A stretch of DNA of 64,000 bases from the NCBI GenBank assembly GCA_029215795.1, contig JARDYH010000002.1, forward strand, positions 299,925,973-299,989,972. Direction: 5' to 3'. The first letter of the stretch is position 1; the number at the start of each line of letters is the position of its first letter. The notes under the pieces were generated by a model. The model was not told the DNA's origin, searched no databases, and worked only from the letters and a program-made list of their open reading frames with translations. This document shows positions 32,873-44,868 of this stretch, piece after piece. The position numbers and the translations under genes are program-made. This stretch comes from Anniella stebbinsi (lineage: Eukaryota; Chordata; Lepidosauria; Squamata; Anniellidae).

Positions 32873-35800
32873 ATGGAAAATAAATTAAAGGTTGCAACTT
32901 TAAATGTTAAAGGGCTAGGAACTGTTATAAAAAGGAAGAGATAGAAATGTTATTAAAAAAAGAGAAAGCAGATGTAATTTTTTTGCAGGAAACTCATCAA
33001 ACAAAGGAGGGCGTAAATGAGCTTCGGATGAGGGAAGTGGACGTTTATGAAAAGTCTTTTGGTACTTCTAAAGCAAGAGGTGTAGCGATAATAATTTCAA
33101 AAAAATGTGGTATTACAATACAAAGGGTGAAGAAGGATGAAGCGGGAAGATTTCTGATAATTTCTTGCATGGTGGTGGAGGAGGAATATATATTGATCAA
33201 TGTATATGCTCCAAATGGGAAACAAATGGAATTTTTCGATGAAGTTTTTAATGCGGTGGGAGAAGTGGGTAAAAAGAACATTGTGATGGCAGGTGATTTT
33301 AATATGGTATTAGACAAAGGGAAAGACAGGGATAATATATTAAGAGATCTTAAGAGTGGTGGGAGGACGGGGTTAAGCAAATTAATGGAGAGAAAAGAAC
33401 TAATGGATGTTTGGAGGGTATTGAAAGGGGAAAAAAGGAAATATACTTTCTACTCACCTAGGTTTAAGAGTTATTCCAGGATTGATTATATTTTTGTGTC
33501 AAAGAATATGATGTCTAAACGTATAGATTGCGCTATTGGGGTAATTAAAGTCACCGATCACGCATTATTGACGATGGATATTAAAATGAAGAAGGATTAT
33601 AAACAAGCTAAGAGATGGAGAATGGATACAAGGCTATTAAATAATAAAAATATAGTGGGGAAAATAAAAAAAGAAATGCAGGAAAAATGGGAAATTAATG
33701 AAAAGGACTCAAACTCGCATGGGTTAATATGGGACACTATGAAGGCTGTGGTAAGAGGGATTTGTATTAGGGAAATGTGTACCCTAAGAAAACAACAGGA
33801 AGCACAAAATAAAAAGATTGAAAAGGAGGTAAGGGATTTAGAGGAAAAGCTAAGAGAGACAAAAGATAAACGCCTATTTGCCCAAATTCAAGCTAAGAAA
33901 AAGGAATTAGAGAAAGAAGAGATAGAACAAGTCCAAAGGGATTTGCTATATTTAAGGAAGGATTTTTTTGAATATAGTAATAAAAATTCAAAGATGCTGG
34001 CTAGGTCCACTCAGTCAAAAAAGGCTAAGAATATGATAGGGACAATTAGAGACAAGACAGGGAAAAGTTGTAATTTAATGAAGGATAAATTAAATATATT
34101 TCAGGAATTTTATAGAGAATTATATACATCAGATATGGGGTCACAGGTTAAGGTATTGGAATATGTAGAGAGGAATTGGAAAATAAGATTACAGGGGCAA
34201 GATAGGGATTATATGGAAGGATTAGTTACTGAGAAAGAAATAGAAGGAAATATTGATAAATTAAAAGGAGGAAAATCTCCGGGAATGGATGGTTTGGGGC
34301 TGGAATATTATAAGATTTTTAGAGGAATTTTAATACCAAGATTGAAAAAATTATTTAATAGCATAATAGAAGGAGGAAAGACCCCGCCATCATGGGATCA
34401 TTCCTTGATTACATTAATCCCGAAACCAGGAAAGGATCTGACGGATCCAGCATCTTACAGACAAGACTCAAAAAATTTTACAGCAATAATGGCAAAAAGG
34501 ATGGGTACGTTTATATATAAAATATTAGAAAAGATCAGTGTGTGTTTATTTCAGGAAGGCAAATGCCTAATTTAATTGGAAGAGTCTTAAATATAATTAA
34601 CATTATTTAAAAAAGGAATTTAAAAGCAGGTTTGTTAGCACTGGATATATTCAAAGCCTTTGATTGCGTGGAATGGCCAGCACTTAAAACAATTTTGAAA
34701 ACATTTGGGCTTGGAGAAAAATTTATGGGAGTGATGGATCAACTGTATAAAAATAATAAAGCAGAAATAATGGTTAATGATGAGTTAACGCAACAGATTA
34801 CACTAGCTCGAGGAACTAGACAAGGTTGCCCACTTTCACCGATCTTATTTGCGATAGTGATAGAAATTTTGGCAAATGTTATAAGGGAGGATGTAAGATT
34901 GAAGGGGATAGGAGGGAAGGAGAAGATTAAAGTGAATATGTTTGCGGATGACACATGACTGACATTAGAAGATCCCCTGAAGAGTGGGGAGTTGATTAAG
35001 AAGCATTTGAGAGAATTTGGGGAGATTACTGGTCTACACGTTAATTGGGGGAAGTCAGAAATGATGTTATTTAATTATAACAAAGAGGAGATGGAGGAAG
35101 GTAAAGTTAAGTTAGGTCTTAGGCTTAAAAATATAGTACGTTATTTAGGAGTTAATATTGCAAAAGATTTAGATAGGTTAGAGGAAATTAATTTTGCAAG
35201 TTTGAAAAAACAGGTAGGGGAAAAGTTAGAGATATATAGAAAATTAAAACATTCTTGGTTTGGTAGAATAGCGGTTATTAAAATGAAGATATTACCTAAG
35301 ATTAATTTTTTGTTTAGAATGCTGCCAATTAAAATATCGGATGTAGAGTTAAAGAGCTGGCAAAATATGATTAATGCTTATTGCAATGGATATAAGAGAG
35401 CTAGGATTAATAAAGGGTTATGGTATAAGACACAAAAGAAAGGTGGTTTGGGACTTCCAAATATAAAGATTATATTGCTAATCAGTTAAGATATGTTATA
35501 AATAGTTTATTAGGGGAGGAAGATTTAGAATGGTTAGAAACGCAAACAGGGGAACTAGATTTCAAATTGCAAATTTTTTTTTTATTAAAATTCAAAAGAA
35601 AGATTTGAGGGGACTGGACAACCCGTTACTGAAAAACATTCTAGAGATCTGGGAGAAAGTTAAAGGATAGTTAATACCAGGAGACTCTCCACTCGCCCCA
35701 GTGGTAGTAGTGGGAAACTTCCCAAGGAATTTAAAAGTAGAGTTGGAAGGGAGTCTGGAGGATCAGGAAATTATTAAATTAAGGAATTGGATGGAAAGAA

Positions 35801-36677
35801 TGATAGATAAGGTTCAAATTAGAGAGTTGTTAAAAGGACAAAAAATAGCTTGGTTCAAATGCTTACAACTGGAAAAATGGACACAGGAATGGAAAAAGAT
35901 AAATAAGAAATGTAGAAATAATACAAGATTTGAAGATTTAATTGAATCAAGAGGAAAGAAGAAAGTAATTAAAACTAGAAAAGGTTTGACTAGCGAAATA
36001 TATAGAATTCTGATAGAGGATGATGAATATCGAGACTCTCTTAAAATGATTTGGGAAGATGATTTAAAGGAACAAATTAATGAACATGACTGGGGATGTG
36101 GGATGCAAGAATGTTAAAGCTTTTGTCGATTAGAATTAAGGAGAATTATTATAAGACAGTATGGAGATGGTATTTAACGCCGGTAAGATTTCATCAGATA
36201 GATAAAAAAGTGTCCAAGAATTGTTGGAGGGGGTGTCAGGAGGTTGGAACTTATTTTCATATGTGGTGGAGCTGTGAACACGTACAAAAAATTTGGGAAA
36301 GGGTGTTTAAAGAAATAAGTGAAATAATTGGAAGTAAACTGGAATTAAGCCCAAAGCTGGCTCTACTAGCAATATGGGATAAAGGAAATGAGAATATAAA
36401 CAAGAGAGAATTGATAAACAACCTTCTGGCTCCCATCAGAATAATGATTGCTAAAAACTGGGAAGGGCAAGGGATATATACTATAGAAGAATGGTATAAA
36501 GAAATATGGGATATGGCACTTAATGATAAGCTAACATGTAAAATGAAAATAAAAAGGGGAATGTCCAGTAAGAATGATTTTGGAGATATATGGAGCCCAT
36601 TTTTGGAATATGTATTAAGAACGGGGAAGGGGCAAATACCTTCAATAGAGTCTTTACAATTTTGGAAAGAAGAATAA
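32873..36677 (+). pseudogene. L1 ORF2: endonuclease and reverse transcriptase, broken
   Basis: A natural start is at 32873 (MENKLKVATLNVKGLG); a one-base shift near 32935 moves to the long frame 32947-34575. Endonuclease: LNVKGL, FLQETHQ near 32986, INVYAPNG near 33200, GDFN near 33292, SRIDYIF near 33475, VTDHALL near 33552. Reverse transcriptase: GGKSPGMDG near 34268, LIPKPGKDL near 34418, then a small deletion after ASYR, LLALDIFKAFD near 34630, TRQGCPLSP near 34822 and catalytic FADDT at 34941-34955, directly followed by a stop (TGA 34956-34958). Frames 34992-35489, 35701-36117 and 36096-36677 carry the rest, ending with the cysteine motif C-x3-C-x7-H-x4-C near 36220-36275. At least five breaks make it non-functional, but most motifs are intact. 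Confidence 0.9.
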
Positions 36678-36840
36678 TGTATAATTGAAGGTCTCCTGAG
36701 GGAGGGGAGCACAGGGGGTATGTGGTTATGTATTGTATTTTATGTTGTTTTATGTTGTATTATGTTGGGGGGGAAATAAAAAAAATTAAAAATTAAAAAA
36801 AGACCGAAGTAATTCCAAGAGGAAATGATTGGAAAAATAA

Positions 36841-39490
36841 ATGAGTAAGAATGCAACTGTTGATTTCAAAAGCAGTTAGCTCTCCTGCCTGAGGAGAACA
36901 AGATGACTCATCTTGAGCAGAACCTGGTAGGGGGTGCGATCAGTAGGAGGAGTCAGTAGTGATAAATATGACAAGACAGCTATAAACTGTATTAGGTTTT
37001 CAGTCTTTGGTATCAGTTAATGTCCGGTGAAATAATGTCTGGTTGGAAATCCAAGCTGTGGTTAGAATGAGAGCTTCTCATTTCTCTCAAGGACAGTGTA
37101 GGCCTACAGAAAGTCAAAATAAAATGTGTTATGGTAGGAATGTTAAACTGCTACTCCAATTTAAGTCAAGCAACACACCAGAATTGCTGAACACCAGAGT
37201 ATGTTGAATAAATATTAAATGGGCTAAACTGGATAATTCATGCTTTTTACACACATGGGGACCTGTCCATAAGCTATGTTGAAATGCTAAGTCTGGCAAA
37301 GGTTTGAATTTCTAGCCAATGTAAGATGTATTTATCCTGAAAATCTAGCAATATTAGATGAATAAAGAACTAATTCCTCACCAAAAATTACTAACTTCAT
37401 TCTAAAATGTTGCTATTCATTGCTTTCAAATACTGGGCAGTGCATTATTCTTAGGAGGCTGCCACTCCCAGAAATGTTACCTATCTCAGGATCTGCCTTG
37501 AAGTCAATGATGTCTTTCCCAAACAGAAATGATCACTGGAGAAGTTATTTTGCTCTCTCCTTGTCTCTGAAATAAAGATCTCTGAAAAATCTTGCTGAAG
37601 AATAAGATTATCTTTTTCCAGGCTTCCACAATGAGCCCTCTCGGTTCAGAACATTTGCATAGCACATCCACTTCTTTCAATCGGGTGATAGGGCATGCAT
37701 GCTGAGGATTGACATACAATAAAAACAGACTATGTTCTCATTGCCAAGGCCAGCATGAACTGCTCTGCAGATTTCTTGGTGGAAATTAGCTTTCAAAGTT
37801 ATTTGAAAGCAACACATTACTTGCCCAGCTAAGAAATAGTTAAGGGCCAAGTGTTCTAAACTGATACTTTCATAATAATTTATTCCTTTTGTTGATGAAC
37901 ACGATATAGAATTCCACCTCTCCCCATCATAATTGACTTAACAAAAATTTCTGATGACAAATTGATTTTTTTAACCTGCCAAGTTCCTACTGCACACACA
38001 AGATGAGGGAATCTTTAATTTGTTCCTACCATTTAACCCCAGCACACCACTCAATCAGCTGCTCTCCATCAGCATTATGAACATTATAATAACAGAAGCA
38101 CTACCTGTTTATAGACAGATGGGTAAAGGGAGCCCATTGTTGCCTGAACTTGGTATCTGACTTTAACATAATGGTTTTCATTTTGTTCATTATACGAGAA
38201 GTCCTTAAGTGAATCAGTGTCTTTGTGAGTCACATTCATCAAGATTCTACAGGTGTTAAATACCTTTGATTCTGTCACTGTTTTTTTATTGCATTGCTGT
38301 TGGGCAGACTGGAAAGTAGGCCTTAGTATGACCCCCATCTTCTTCCATTCTTGTCACCCAGTTTGCTATCAAAGACAAGGTAATTGACAATTCTATAGTT
38401 TACGAATGTATTAATTACGCTTTTTAAGATTCGCTTTCATTTCTCAAGGAGTCATGCATACTAGACAAATTCGATCATTCAAGTCCTCCAAAAGTAAAGG
38501 AGGTTGATATTTGCTGAGAAGTTCATATCCAATGGGCTAGGCTTAAATCAGAAGTTCATCCCTGATGAGAATAGCATACTGAAGCAGTTGCTTTCCATCA
38601 ATGGTCTGCATGTATGACATTTAAATTGTACACCAAAGAGGCATAGGATGCTTTGAGATGTAACAAAATATGGAAGCAACATGACGAGAACTACACAAAA
38701 CATAGCATCTAGAAATGAAAGGTTGTGTACTTTTTGGAATGTAATTGATTAGTTGATAGTATGTTGTGAGTTGTAGAGCACCAGTACAGTTTTAAAGTTA
38801 TTTGTGTGGGTGTGTAACAATATTATGATAATCCAAAGCTTCATAGCTGGGCAGTTCAGGACTGGGTTTAGGGGCCTTAACACTGGTAAGATGGCACAAT
38901 TAGCTTCCTTACACTAATGGTAGGATCTGTCCACTACCACTACCGGCACTCGTACTAGCCCTAGTCAAGAGTTTAGCCAAACAGGCAAAGGCACTAACTA
39001 CATAGGGGGCATCCACACTGCCCCTACACCCAATGTCCCCCCATGCATGCTGCCCCCTTCACTTCCAAAAGTTATGTATTCAGCATGAATTTTTGAAGGG
39101 AGATTCTTAGTGCATTCATCTGAATGTGTTTAGAAGCCACCTCACAGCTGGGAACCCAGTGCTAGCAGAACACATGAATATTGAGAGCAGAGAGTATGGG
39201 GAGAGATGCACATCCTATACACTTTGTGCTCACATGCATTGAGCTGAATGCCTGAATTAGGCTACTGTTGCCAGTGTATGGTGGTGCCCCCTCATTCTGA
39301 GACTGAGCACACACTGCTACATAAGAGCACTTGCACTGAGCAATGAGACTGTAGGGAAGTGTAACTACTGATATTCAAATGGGATTTCTCTTTTTAGAGT
39401 TGAACCATGTGCCAAAAACAGAACACTGACCTTAGAATGGAAGAGAAAACAATTGTCTGTGCTGCTGCAGCCAAAGCATGATTTATTTTA
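36841..39490. other. unique DNA, no gene; candidate conserved non-coding stretch
   Basis: No repeat family recognised. Within it, 38060-38560 has balanced composition and clustered motifs resembling binding sites (CCATTGTT of SOX type near 38138, several TAATTA/TAATTG-like homeodomain sites near 38380-38420). This is the kind of sequence that can be a regulatory element, but conservation cannot be seen from one genome. Confidence 0.3.
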
Positions 39491-40897
39491 TCTCTACCTA
39501 TAAAGCTGAAAGTATGTGTGTGGGATTTATGTCTGGAAATGTTTACCCACTTCCAGATGAATTAAAGACTTGAAATTCAGCACACTGATAAGTCTGGCTA
39601 TACAATGTACCCGAAAAATCTAAAAAATATGACATTTGGGGTTTTAAGTATTTTTTAAAGAATTTAATTTTTAAAAAGCCCCTAGGCTTACACCTACAAC
39701 TCCCAACATGCCTTGGACAGGAGGCCAGACTTACTGGCCTTTGGTGGCCATTGTGAGTGCACGGGCGGGTGGCTGCTGCATGCCTTTCACAACCCAGACC
39801 CCTATGATCAGTCTTGAGCAGACAACCCAATTCCACATAAAAGGAAACAACCCACATAAATGGGCTGCATCCATTTGCAGTCTTCCTGCCTGGTGTGCAT
39901 GGTTTTAAGATCATAACAAAATATATCAGCACAACTTTGAGAGGCTGAACTCTGAACATGCTCAAAGGTACCCCATCCTGATATCACTGTTTTCTCAGAA
40001 TCTGGGGGAAGTGTGTGTGGCCTTTGCCCTAAAGAGGGAGGACGGGGAGGCACTCTGTGCATACCAGAAGCAGGCCCAACAAAGGGGGGTAAGTGCCTGG
40101 CCCGATCCCAACCCTTCAGTACAGGCTCCTGATGCACTACTTGGTGGGCAAGAAGTGCAGGCCGAGGCAGACCCAGCAGGACTTGGCCAGAGCTGGGCAC
40201 ATCCACTGACGGCTGCTTACCTCCTCTCATAGGATGTTGGCACCTGCAGGCTGCCAAAGGCATGGGTTAGCAAACCAGGTCACTCTCTCTCAATCCTAAA
40301 CCAACTTGCACTTTCCTGACTTCTCACTAACTGTCTTTGTTCTCCTTCTACCTGACTTTCTCCAACTGCCACTAACCTCGCCCACCATTCCATTCTAGCA
40401 TCAGCTATATCAGTCATTCCTCCATTCACTCTTCTGGTTCAATGGTATAGTCAGGCTTTTACATAAAAATCATAAACTTTATTCAGTAATTCCTGCATCT
40501 TCTTGGAATGTTGTGGTTTAGTTTTGACCGGGGGGGGGGGGGCAGGGGGAAGCAGCATAAACAATCTCATCAGTTAAAAGGTCTTGGAAAATAAAAATAA
40601 AAAATCACTTGGCACTGGAAAGCCATTAATGCAGTCACTAGGCAAGCCTGCCTGGGAAAAATAAATGCATAAGAAGGGTGCTACAACTGAGAAGGCCCGC
40701 TCTCCAGTTGTCTTCCATGCACCTCACACGGTGTTCAAAGATTAACATGTTATTCAGAGACCTGGGCTTATGCCTACAACTCCTAGCATGACATGGGCAA
40801 TTTAATCCATTTAAAAGTTAACTCACAAGCCTAGTACTGGCCTACTACTTTAAGAAGATTACCTTCAGACCTGAGCAACACCGGGTATATCAACTAG
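39491..40897 (+). mobile_element. non-autonomous Helitron, 1.4 kb
   Basis: The 5' end TCTCTACCTATAAAGCTGAA follows a host A, and the 3' end is CTAG (40894-40897) followed by a host T, so the element sits between A and T without target duplication, as rolling-circle Helitrons do. Just upstream of CTAG is the expected small hairpin: ACCTG-AGCAACAC-CGGGT (40869-40886, one G-T pair). No Rep/helicase frame is present. The interior contains two related blocks, 'ggcttacacctacaactccc' at 39688 and 'ggcttatgcctacaactcct' at 40766, and a G-run at 40530-40542. Similar 3' ends are known from vertebrate Helitrons, including lizard ones. Confidence 0.75.
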
Positions 40898-41894
40898 TTT
40901 TATGTATTTATATACTGCCTTTTGGCAGCCTATAACCTTTAAAAAATAACAGGATTGGCAAAAGAGTAAGGAAATATCACCTATACCCTGATATCAGCTG
41001 GCCTATCCAAGAGCACTAGTCTGCTATGATGGGATGATGATGATGATGCTCATTCTCAAAGCACTTCCAGATAGGAAAAATGAATACTCTCATTTCTTTT
41101 GTTTGGAAAATAAATTCAACTATCAAAGTATATTTGGAGACTAAATTTTGAAAGAAGGCGTACCAATATGCAAACATAAGCCAAAGACTCTGAAATTATA
41201 TTAAAGTACATGTGATTAATTTCAATGGCTATGGCATTTCGGTCTACTTTTCCACGCATTTATATCAACAGGAATCCCTCTAACGTGGATGTGGCTTATT
41301 GCCAAAAGCATTTTTGAATTGGAAATTGTTTTGGCTTTTAGCAAAGCTCTGTTACACAATATTAAAGTCCAGGTTTCCCTGCCCTTTATATGTCCTTGTG
41401 TTTTCAGGAAACTTGCCAATATGCAACACTATCTCCCCAGTTGCATTACTGTACTTCTCTCTTGTAGCATACATTTCCATTTGTTTCTATCACAATGTTT
41501 TTTAAAAGTTTTCTCTTGGCCAAATAACATTGATAATAATCCTTTCCAGGTTAGGAGGTCTGTAAGCTTAACAACAGCTTGAGCTGTTCGTAAAAGAACA
41601 TGTTTTCTTGGCTTCCCATGGAATAGGAAAACTGGACATTTAATATTAAAGTGCTTTGCAAGTATTGATCAGTTCTCAAAGGATGATTATTAGATTTCAG
41701 AGAAGGATAATAAATCTCTGAGGGCATCTATACAAATTGTCCAAAAACCATATATGAAGGGGAAATTACCTTTCCCAAATCTGTCAATTCACACAACTGT
41801 GAAACCCATAGTAGTACCTTTTGATTTTTTATATGTTGGATCCTAGTCAATAACCATCTGGTCATGCACAGCTGTTCCTATACACAGAACCAGG
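40898..41894. other. no recognised gene
   Basis: AT-rich sequence. 'tatttatatactgccttttg' at 40903 looks like an old L2 3' fragment. The frames near 41222-41582 have no domain. Confidence 0.4.
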
Positions 41895-42238
41895 GCTGCC
41901 TCTACAAGAGGCATTTAAAGCTCTTTCAAGGTGCATTAAAAAATTTACCTCTACTAGAACGGAGTGTAAATCGGGCGTAGAGGCGCATTTTCTCTCCAAT
42001 TATGCGCATTATCGAATGCACGTTAAATAGCGAATTTTATTTTGCTCCAGCCGTTAAAGCGCATTTTGACTATGTGAACAAGCGACTCTCCGCATGTCAA
42101 CAGTTTAAATCGCGTTTCGGTCATCCAGTAATGCGCTTCGCTGCCTCTCGTACAGAGGTATTAGGCGTAAATGCACTTCTGCGAATATGCGCATAATCAC
42201 CTAACCAGGCATAAAGGCGAATTCTTGTAGATGAGGCA
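41895..42238. mobile_element. CpG-rich GCGCAT element, older copy
   Basis: Matches 54726-55078 along its length: 'ttaaatagcgaattttattt', 'ccgttaaagcgcattttg', 'ggcgtaaatgcacttctgcg'. Ends are GCCTCTACAAG and CTTGTAGATGAGGC. Many CpG sites present in the other copy have become TG or CA here, consistent with age. Short GCGCAT/ATGCGC motifs recur through the interior. No flanking duplication is evident. Confidence 0.75.
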
Positions 42239-42240
42239 TA

Positions 42241-43769
42241 TGTCATTAGGCATGTGCCCCTTGCACTTGAAAAAAAACCCCATACACATGGATCTTGAGT
42301 AGAATATTTTTTTGAGGGGAGCAAGGAATCCAGAAGCTGATCTGAAAAATAAGGCTTAGGCGGTTAGGATTCTGATTTCAGAATCGGACTGTATTTGGGA
42401 AGAATAAATAGAGGTTAGCAAGTTCAGTCCTTTAATCTCTATGTCCTTTCTGTAACACGAAAATACAACTATAAACCAAAACTGCCTTGTTGTTGTTGTT
42501 GCTGTTGTTGTTGTTGTTTTAAAAACACACACATAAAGCCTCTACATTTAGTGTATCAGTTTTGGAGTCCATCGGCCAACAGTTTTGCTGGACTTCACGG
42601 GCCTCTGATGCACAAATCACAAACAGGGAGATAGCCAAAAATATTTCTTTGGGGATCTCTTTTGTGCTGAAGACTGGATAGTCTCAGAGAGCTGTCCCAG
42701 CTGCTGGAAATTCTTCTATTGCTGTTGATGTATAACGCTGTTCCAAAACAAATACCTCCAAGTCCCACAGTTCATCCATCTGTTTTGCATTTCAAGGAGT
42801 TACTGTTCCAGTCAAGAGCGTGTTAAGAAACTGAGAGAGCAAGTTGGACCCACAAAGCCTTATACAGTTTTTCAAAAACAATTGAGTGTTTTCACAAGTC
42901 TTTAATATAAAATGATGGGCCAAAACTATTGAGGATTAATAAACCCAGATAGATGGGGATCCCCCTGTATCCCTTCCCTTATGAAAAATTTGGATCTCCA
43001 TTTCCATCCCTGGAGCTGACTTATGCTTTGTGGCTCTGTATCCATAAAGTCCTAAAAGCTACCTGGCGCTTGCTTATAAAGTTCCCACCTTCTCTGTTTG
43101 TAGTTTCCCAGGCCTGATGCAAACCCTCTGGCTGCAGGAAACTTAACTCAACTACTCTGCAGCTTTTGTTTTCTATAATTGCCCCTCACACCGTGCACCA
43201 TGGGGACTGCTGAATGCATTTCAGACATTTTCTTTGGCAGTCATGCTCCGTGTTGTGTTAAGGGTTCATTAATCTGCTTGCCACAAGGCCCTTGAAAGAG
43301 AAAATTGTTTCACACTTGCTGAAAGACAGAGAAAAGAGATTCAAGAGAAGAGAAGAACCAGATTGATTGGGAAATGTGAGAGAGGGAAGATAACAGATTT
43401 GGGGGTAGTATTCGTCTCTTCACCAAGTATGCAAGGCCAACATGGTGTGTGACAGACCTTTCTTCAGGGAAACAGTGCCAACATGTCAATAATTAGCCAG
43501 CTAATAAGGTCCTGGCTGCTGTTCATCTGCTTAGATTGTGTGGCTGTCTATTTCAAACCTAGATCCTGACTAGAATGACACATAAAGAGAACGTGAGGAT
43601 GAAATGAACTCTAAAAGTAAATATTTGTATGTACAGAACGTAATAGAGTATGCTGATGCAATTACTCTTTAAAAGAGAAATAGAATGCTTGGGAAACAAG
43701 CTGGGGAGGGTGTGTCAGAAATATATTATGGAAATGAACAAAATGGGATTGTTGTTTTATACCGTATTT
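42241..43769. other. unique DNA with (GTT)n; possible regulatory stretch
   Basis: A (GTT)n array lies at 42488-42518. The section 43230-43560 contains 'caataattagccagctaata' and other homeodomain-like sites in non-repetitive sequence. No gene recognised. Confidence 0.3.
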
Positions 43770-44604
43770 CATCGATTCTAAGATGCACTTTTTCCCCATT
43801 TAAATGTCTCTGAAAATGGGGTGCGTCTTAGAATCGATGGCATAGAATCGCAGGTTTTTTAGGGCTGTGTCTCCTCGGCCTGGAAATGCCGCGCCTACCT
43901 TGAGGAAGGAGTGCCTTCTCCTCAGGAAGGGATGGTGGCAGCAGCGACTTCCTCCTTTTGCCTGGGGGTCTTCTGCTCCTCACCCTCCTCCTCCTTGTCT
44001 TCATCGTGAGGCGAGAGAGGCTGAGAGGGTGGCGGGGGGGAGCAGCAGCAGCAGCAGGCCTCGTGCAGGTGCACTGGCAGGGCCCGGCCAGGCAGAAGAG
44101 TGCCTCCCTTCCCCTTCTCTCTCTTTCTCTCACTCACTCTTTCTCTCACACACACTCTTTCACTCTCTCTTCCTCGCATGCCTCATTCTCGCTCTGCGCA
44201 TGCAGCCGCTCCCCCATCCCCATGCCTTCCCTGGGCATGGGCAGACGCCTCACATACGTTATCCTCAAAGGGTAAAAGTAATGGGGGCAAGGAAACTTCT
44301 CTCGCCTGCTCGCTGTGCACATGTGGGATTGCAGCCTACGTCGCATTAGCGATGCGTTTCCAGGCTGAGGAGGCCGCTGGCAGTGCCGCTGGTGGTCAGG
44401 AACGGGCAGCGATTGAGGTGAGTGGTGAAGGAGAGGGAGGAAGGGGGGCATGCACAGCCCTACTGTATTTCTTCATTTCTAAGATGCACTTTTTTCCCAA
44501 ATAAAGATGTCTGAAAACGGGGTGCGTCTTAGAATCGACGCAAAGCTTTTTCCCTGTTGGTGGCCCTGAAATTAAGGTGTGTCTTAGATTCGATGGTGTC
44601 TTAG
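43770..44604. mobile_element. CpG-rich block between direct copies of a hairpin repeat
   Basis: Two ~75-bp hairpins in the same orientation, at 43770-43840 and 44461-44540, both read as 'TTCTAAGATGCACTTTTT' plus the inverted 'GGGGTGCGTCTTAGAAT'. Between them lies about 600 bp of CpG-rich DNA with (AGC)n, CT-rich and CA-rich tracts, unlike anything else in the window. A third partial piece ('aaggtgtgtcttagattcga') follows at 44573. The long frames here (43828-44504, both strands) are compositional. It may be a composite mobile unit or a CpG island picked up between two repeats. Confidence 0.5.
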
Positions 44605-44868
44605 AGCCTATCTACACACGCTGTATAAAACACCTTGAAAACGTTTTGAAAACTGTATATGGAGTGTGTCCTTGGCCCCAACAGTTCTCAAGACTGTCAG
44701 CATATCTACACTGCTGCTTTAAAATGGTTTAAAACGGTTTAAAACAGTTTAAAACAGTTTATAACAATTTTGAGAACTGTTAGGACCCAGGACACACTCC
44801 ATATACAGTTTTCAAAACATTGTCAAAGTGTCATATCCTGCTTGGTGTAGATCTGGTCTTTCCAAGAG
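44605..44868. mobile_element. CTACAC-end MITE, compound copy
   Basis: Starts AGCCTATCTACACACGC. A second terminus-like motif, 'gcatatctacactgctgc', occurs near 44700, and the right end is GGTGTAGATCTGGTC. The block 'acactccatatacagttttc' near 44800 is mirrored near 44650. It looks like one copy inserted in, or fused with, another. Confidence 0.65.

Larger units (their letters stand above)
32374..36799 (+). mobile_element. L1-clade LINE, 4.4 kb, with exact target duplication
   Basis: A nearly complete L1 lacking its 5' end: it starts in the last part of ORF1, has a linker with a C-run (about 32706-32720), all of ORF2 in broken frames, and an A-rich 3' end (36771-36799). The 15-bp sequence AAGACCGAAGTAATT occurs on both sides (32359-32373 and 36800-36814), the outer A of the right copy being shared with the A-tail. 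This is the standard result of target-primed reverse transcription by L1. Confidence 0.93.
32015..36840 (+). repeat. dispersed repeat with ~31-bp units, copy 2, split by L1
   Basis: The part before the L1 (32015-32373) matches the copy at 3190-3550 along its length. The inner section at about 32150-32310 shows five diverged units of about 31 bp with cores such as ATACATATATTAGGG, ATGCATTCTATTAAG, GTATGTTCATTAGGC and ATGCATGTGTTGGGG. After the L1 a short continuation follows (36815 to about 36840). It carries no frame and no recognised family name. Confidence 0.6.

Noticed and set aside
38084..38338. 84-codon minus-strand frame as an exon
   Set aside because: No acceptor or donor at suitable places and no recognised domain; more likely non-coding.
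39808..40263. 151-codon minus-strand frame
   Set aside because: It lies inside the Helitron and shows no helicase or replication-initiator motif.
42002..42324. 64- and 67-codon frames as genes, matching frames at 54833
   Set aside because: The similarity is due to two copies of the CpG-rich mobile element, not to a protein family.
43828..44504. Frames of 85-160 codons on both strands as a possible first exon at a CpG island
   Set aside because: Low-complexity composition, overlapping frames in both directions, and flanking mobile repeats; no start or splice context stands out.
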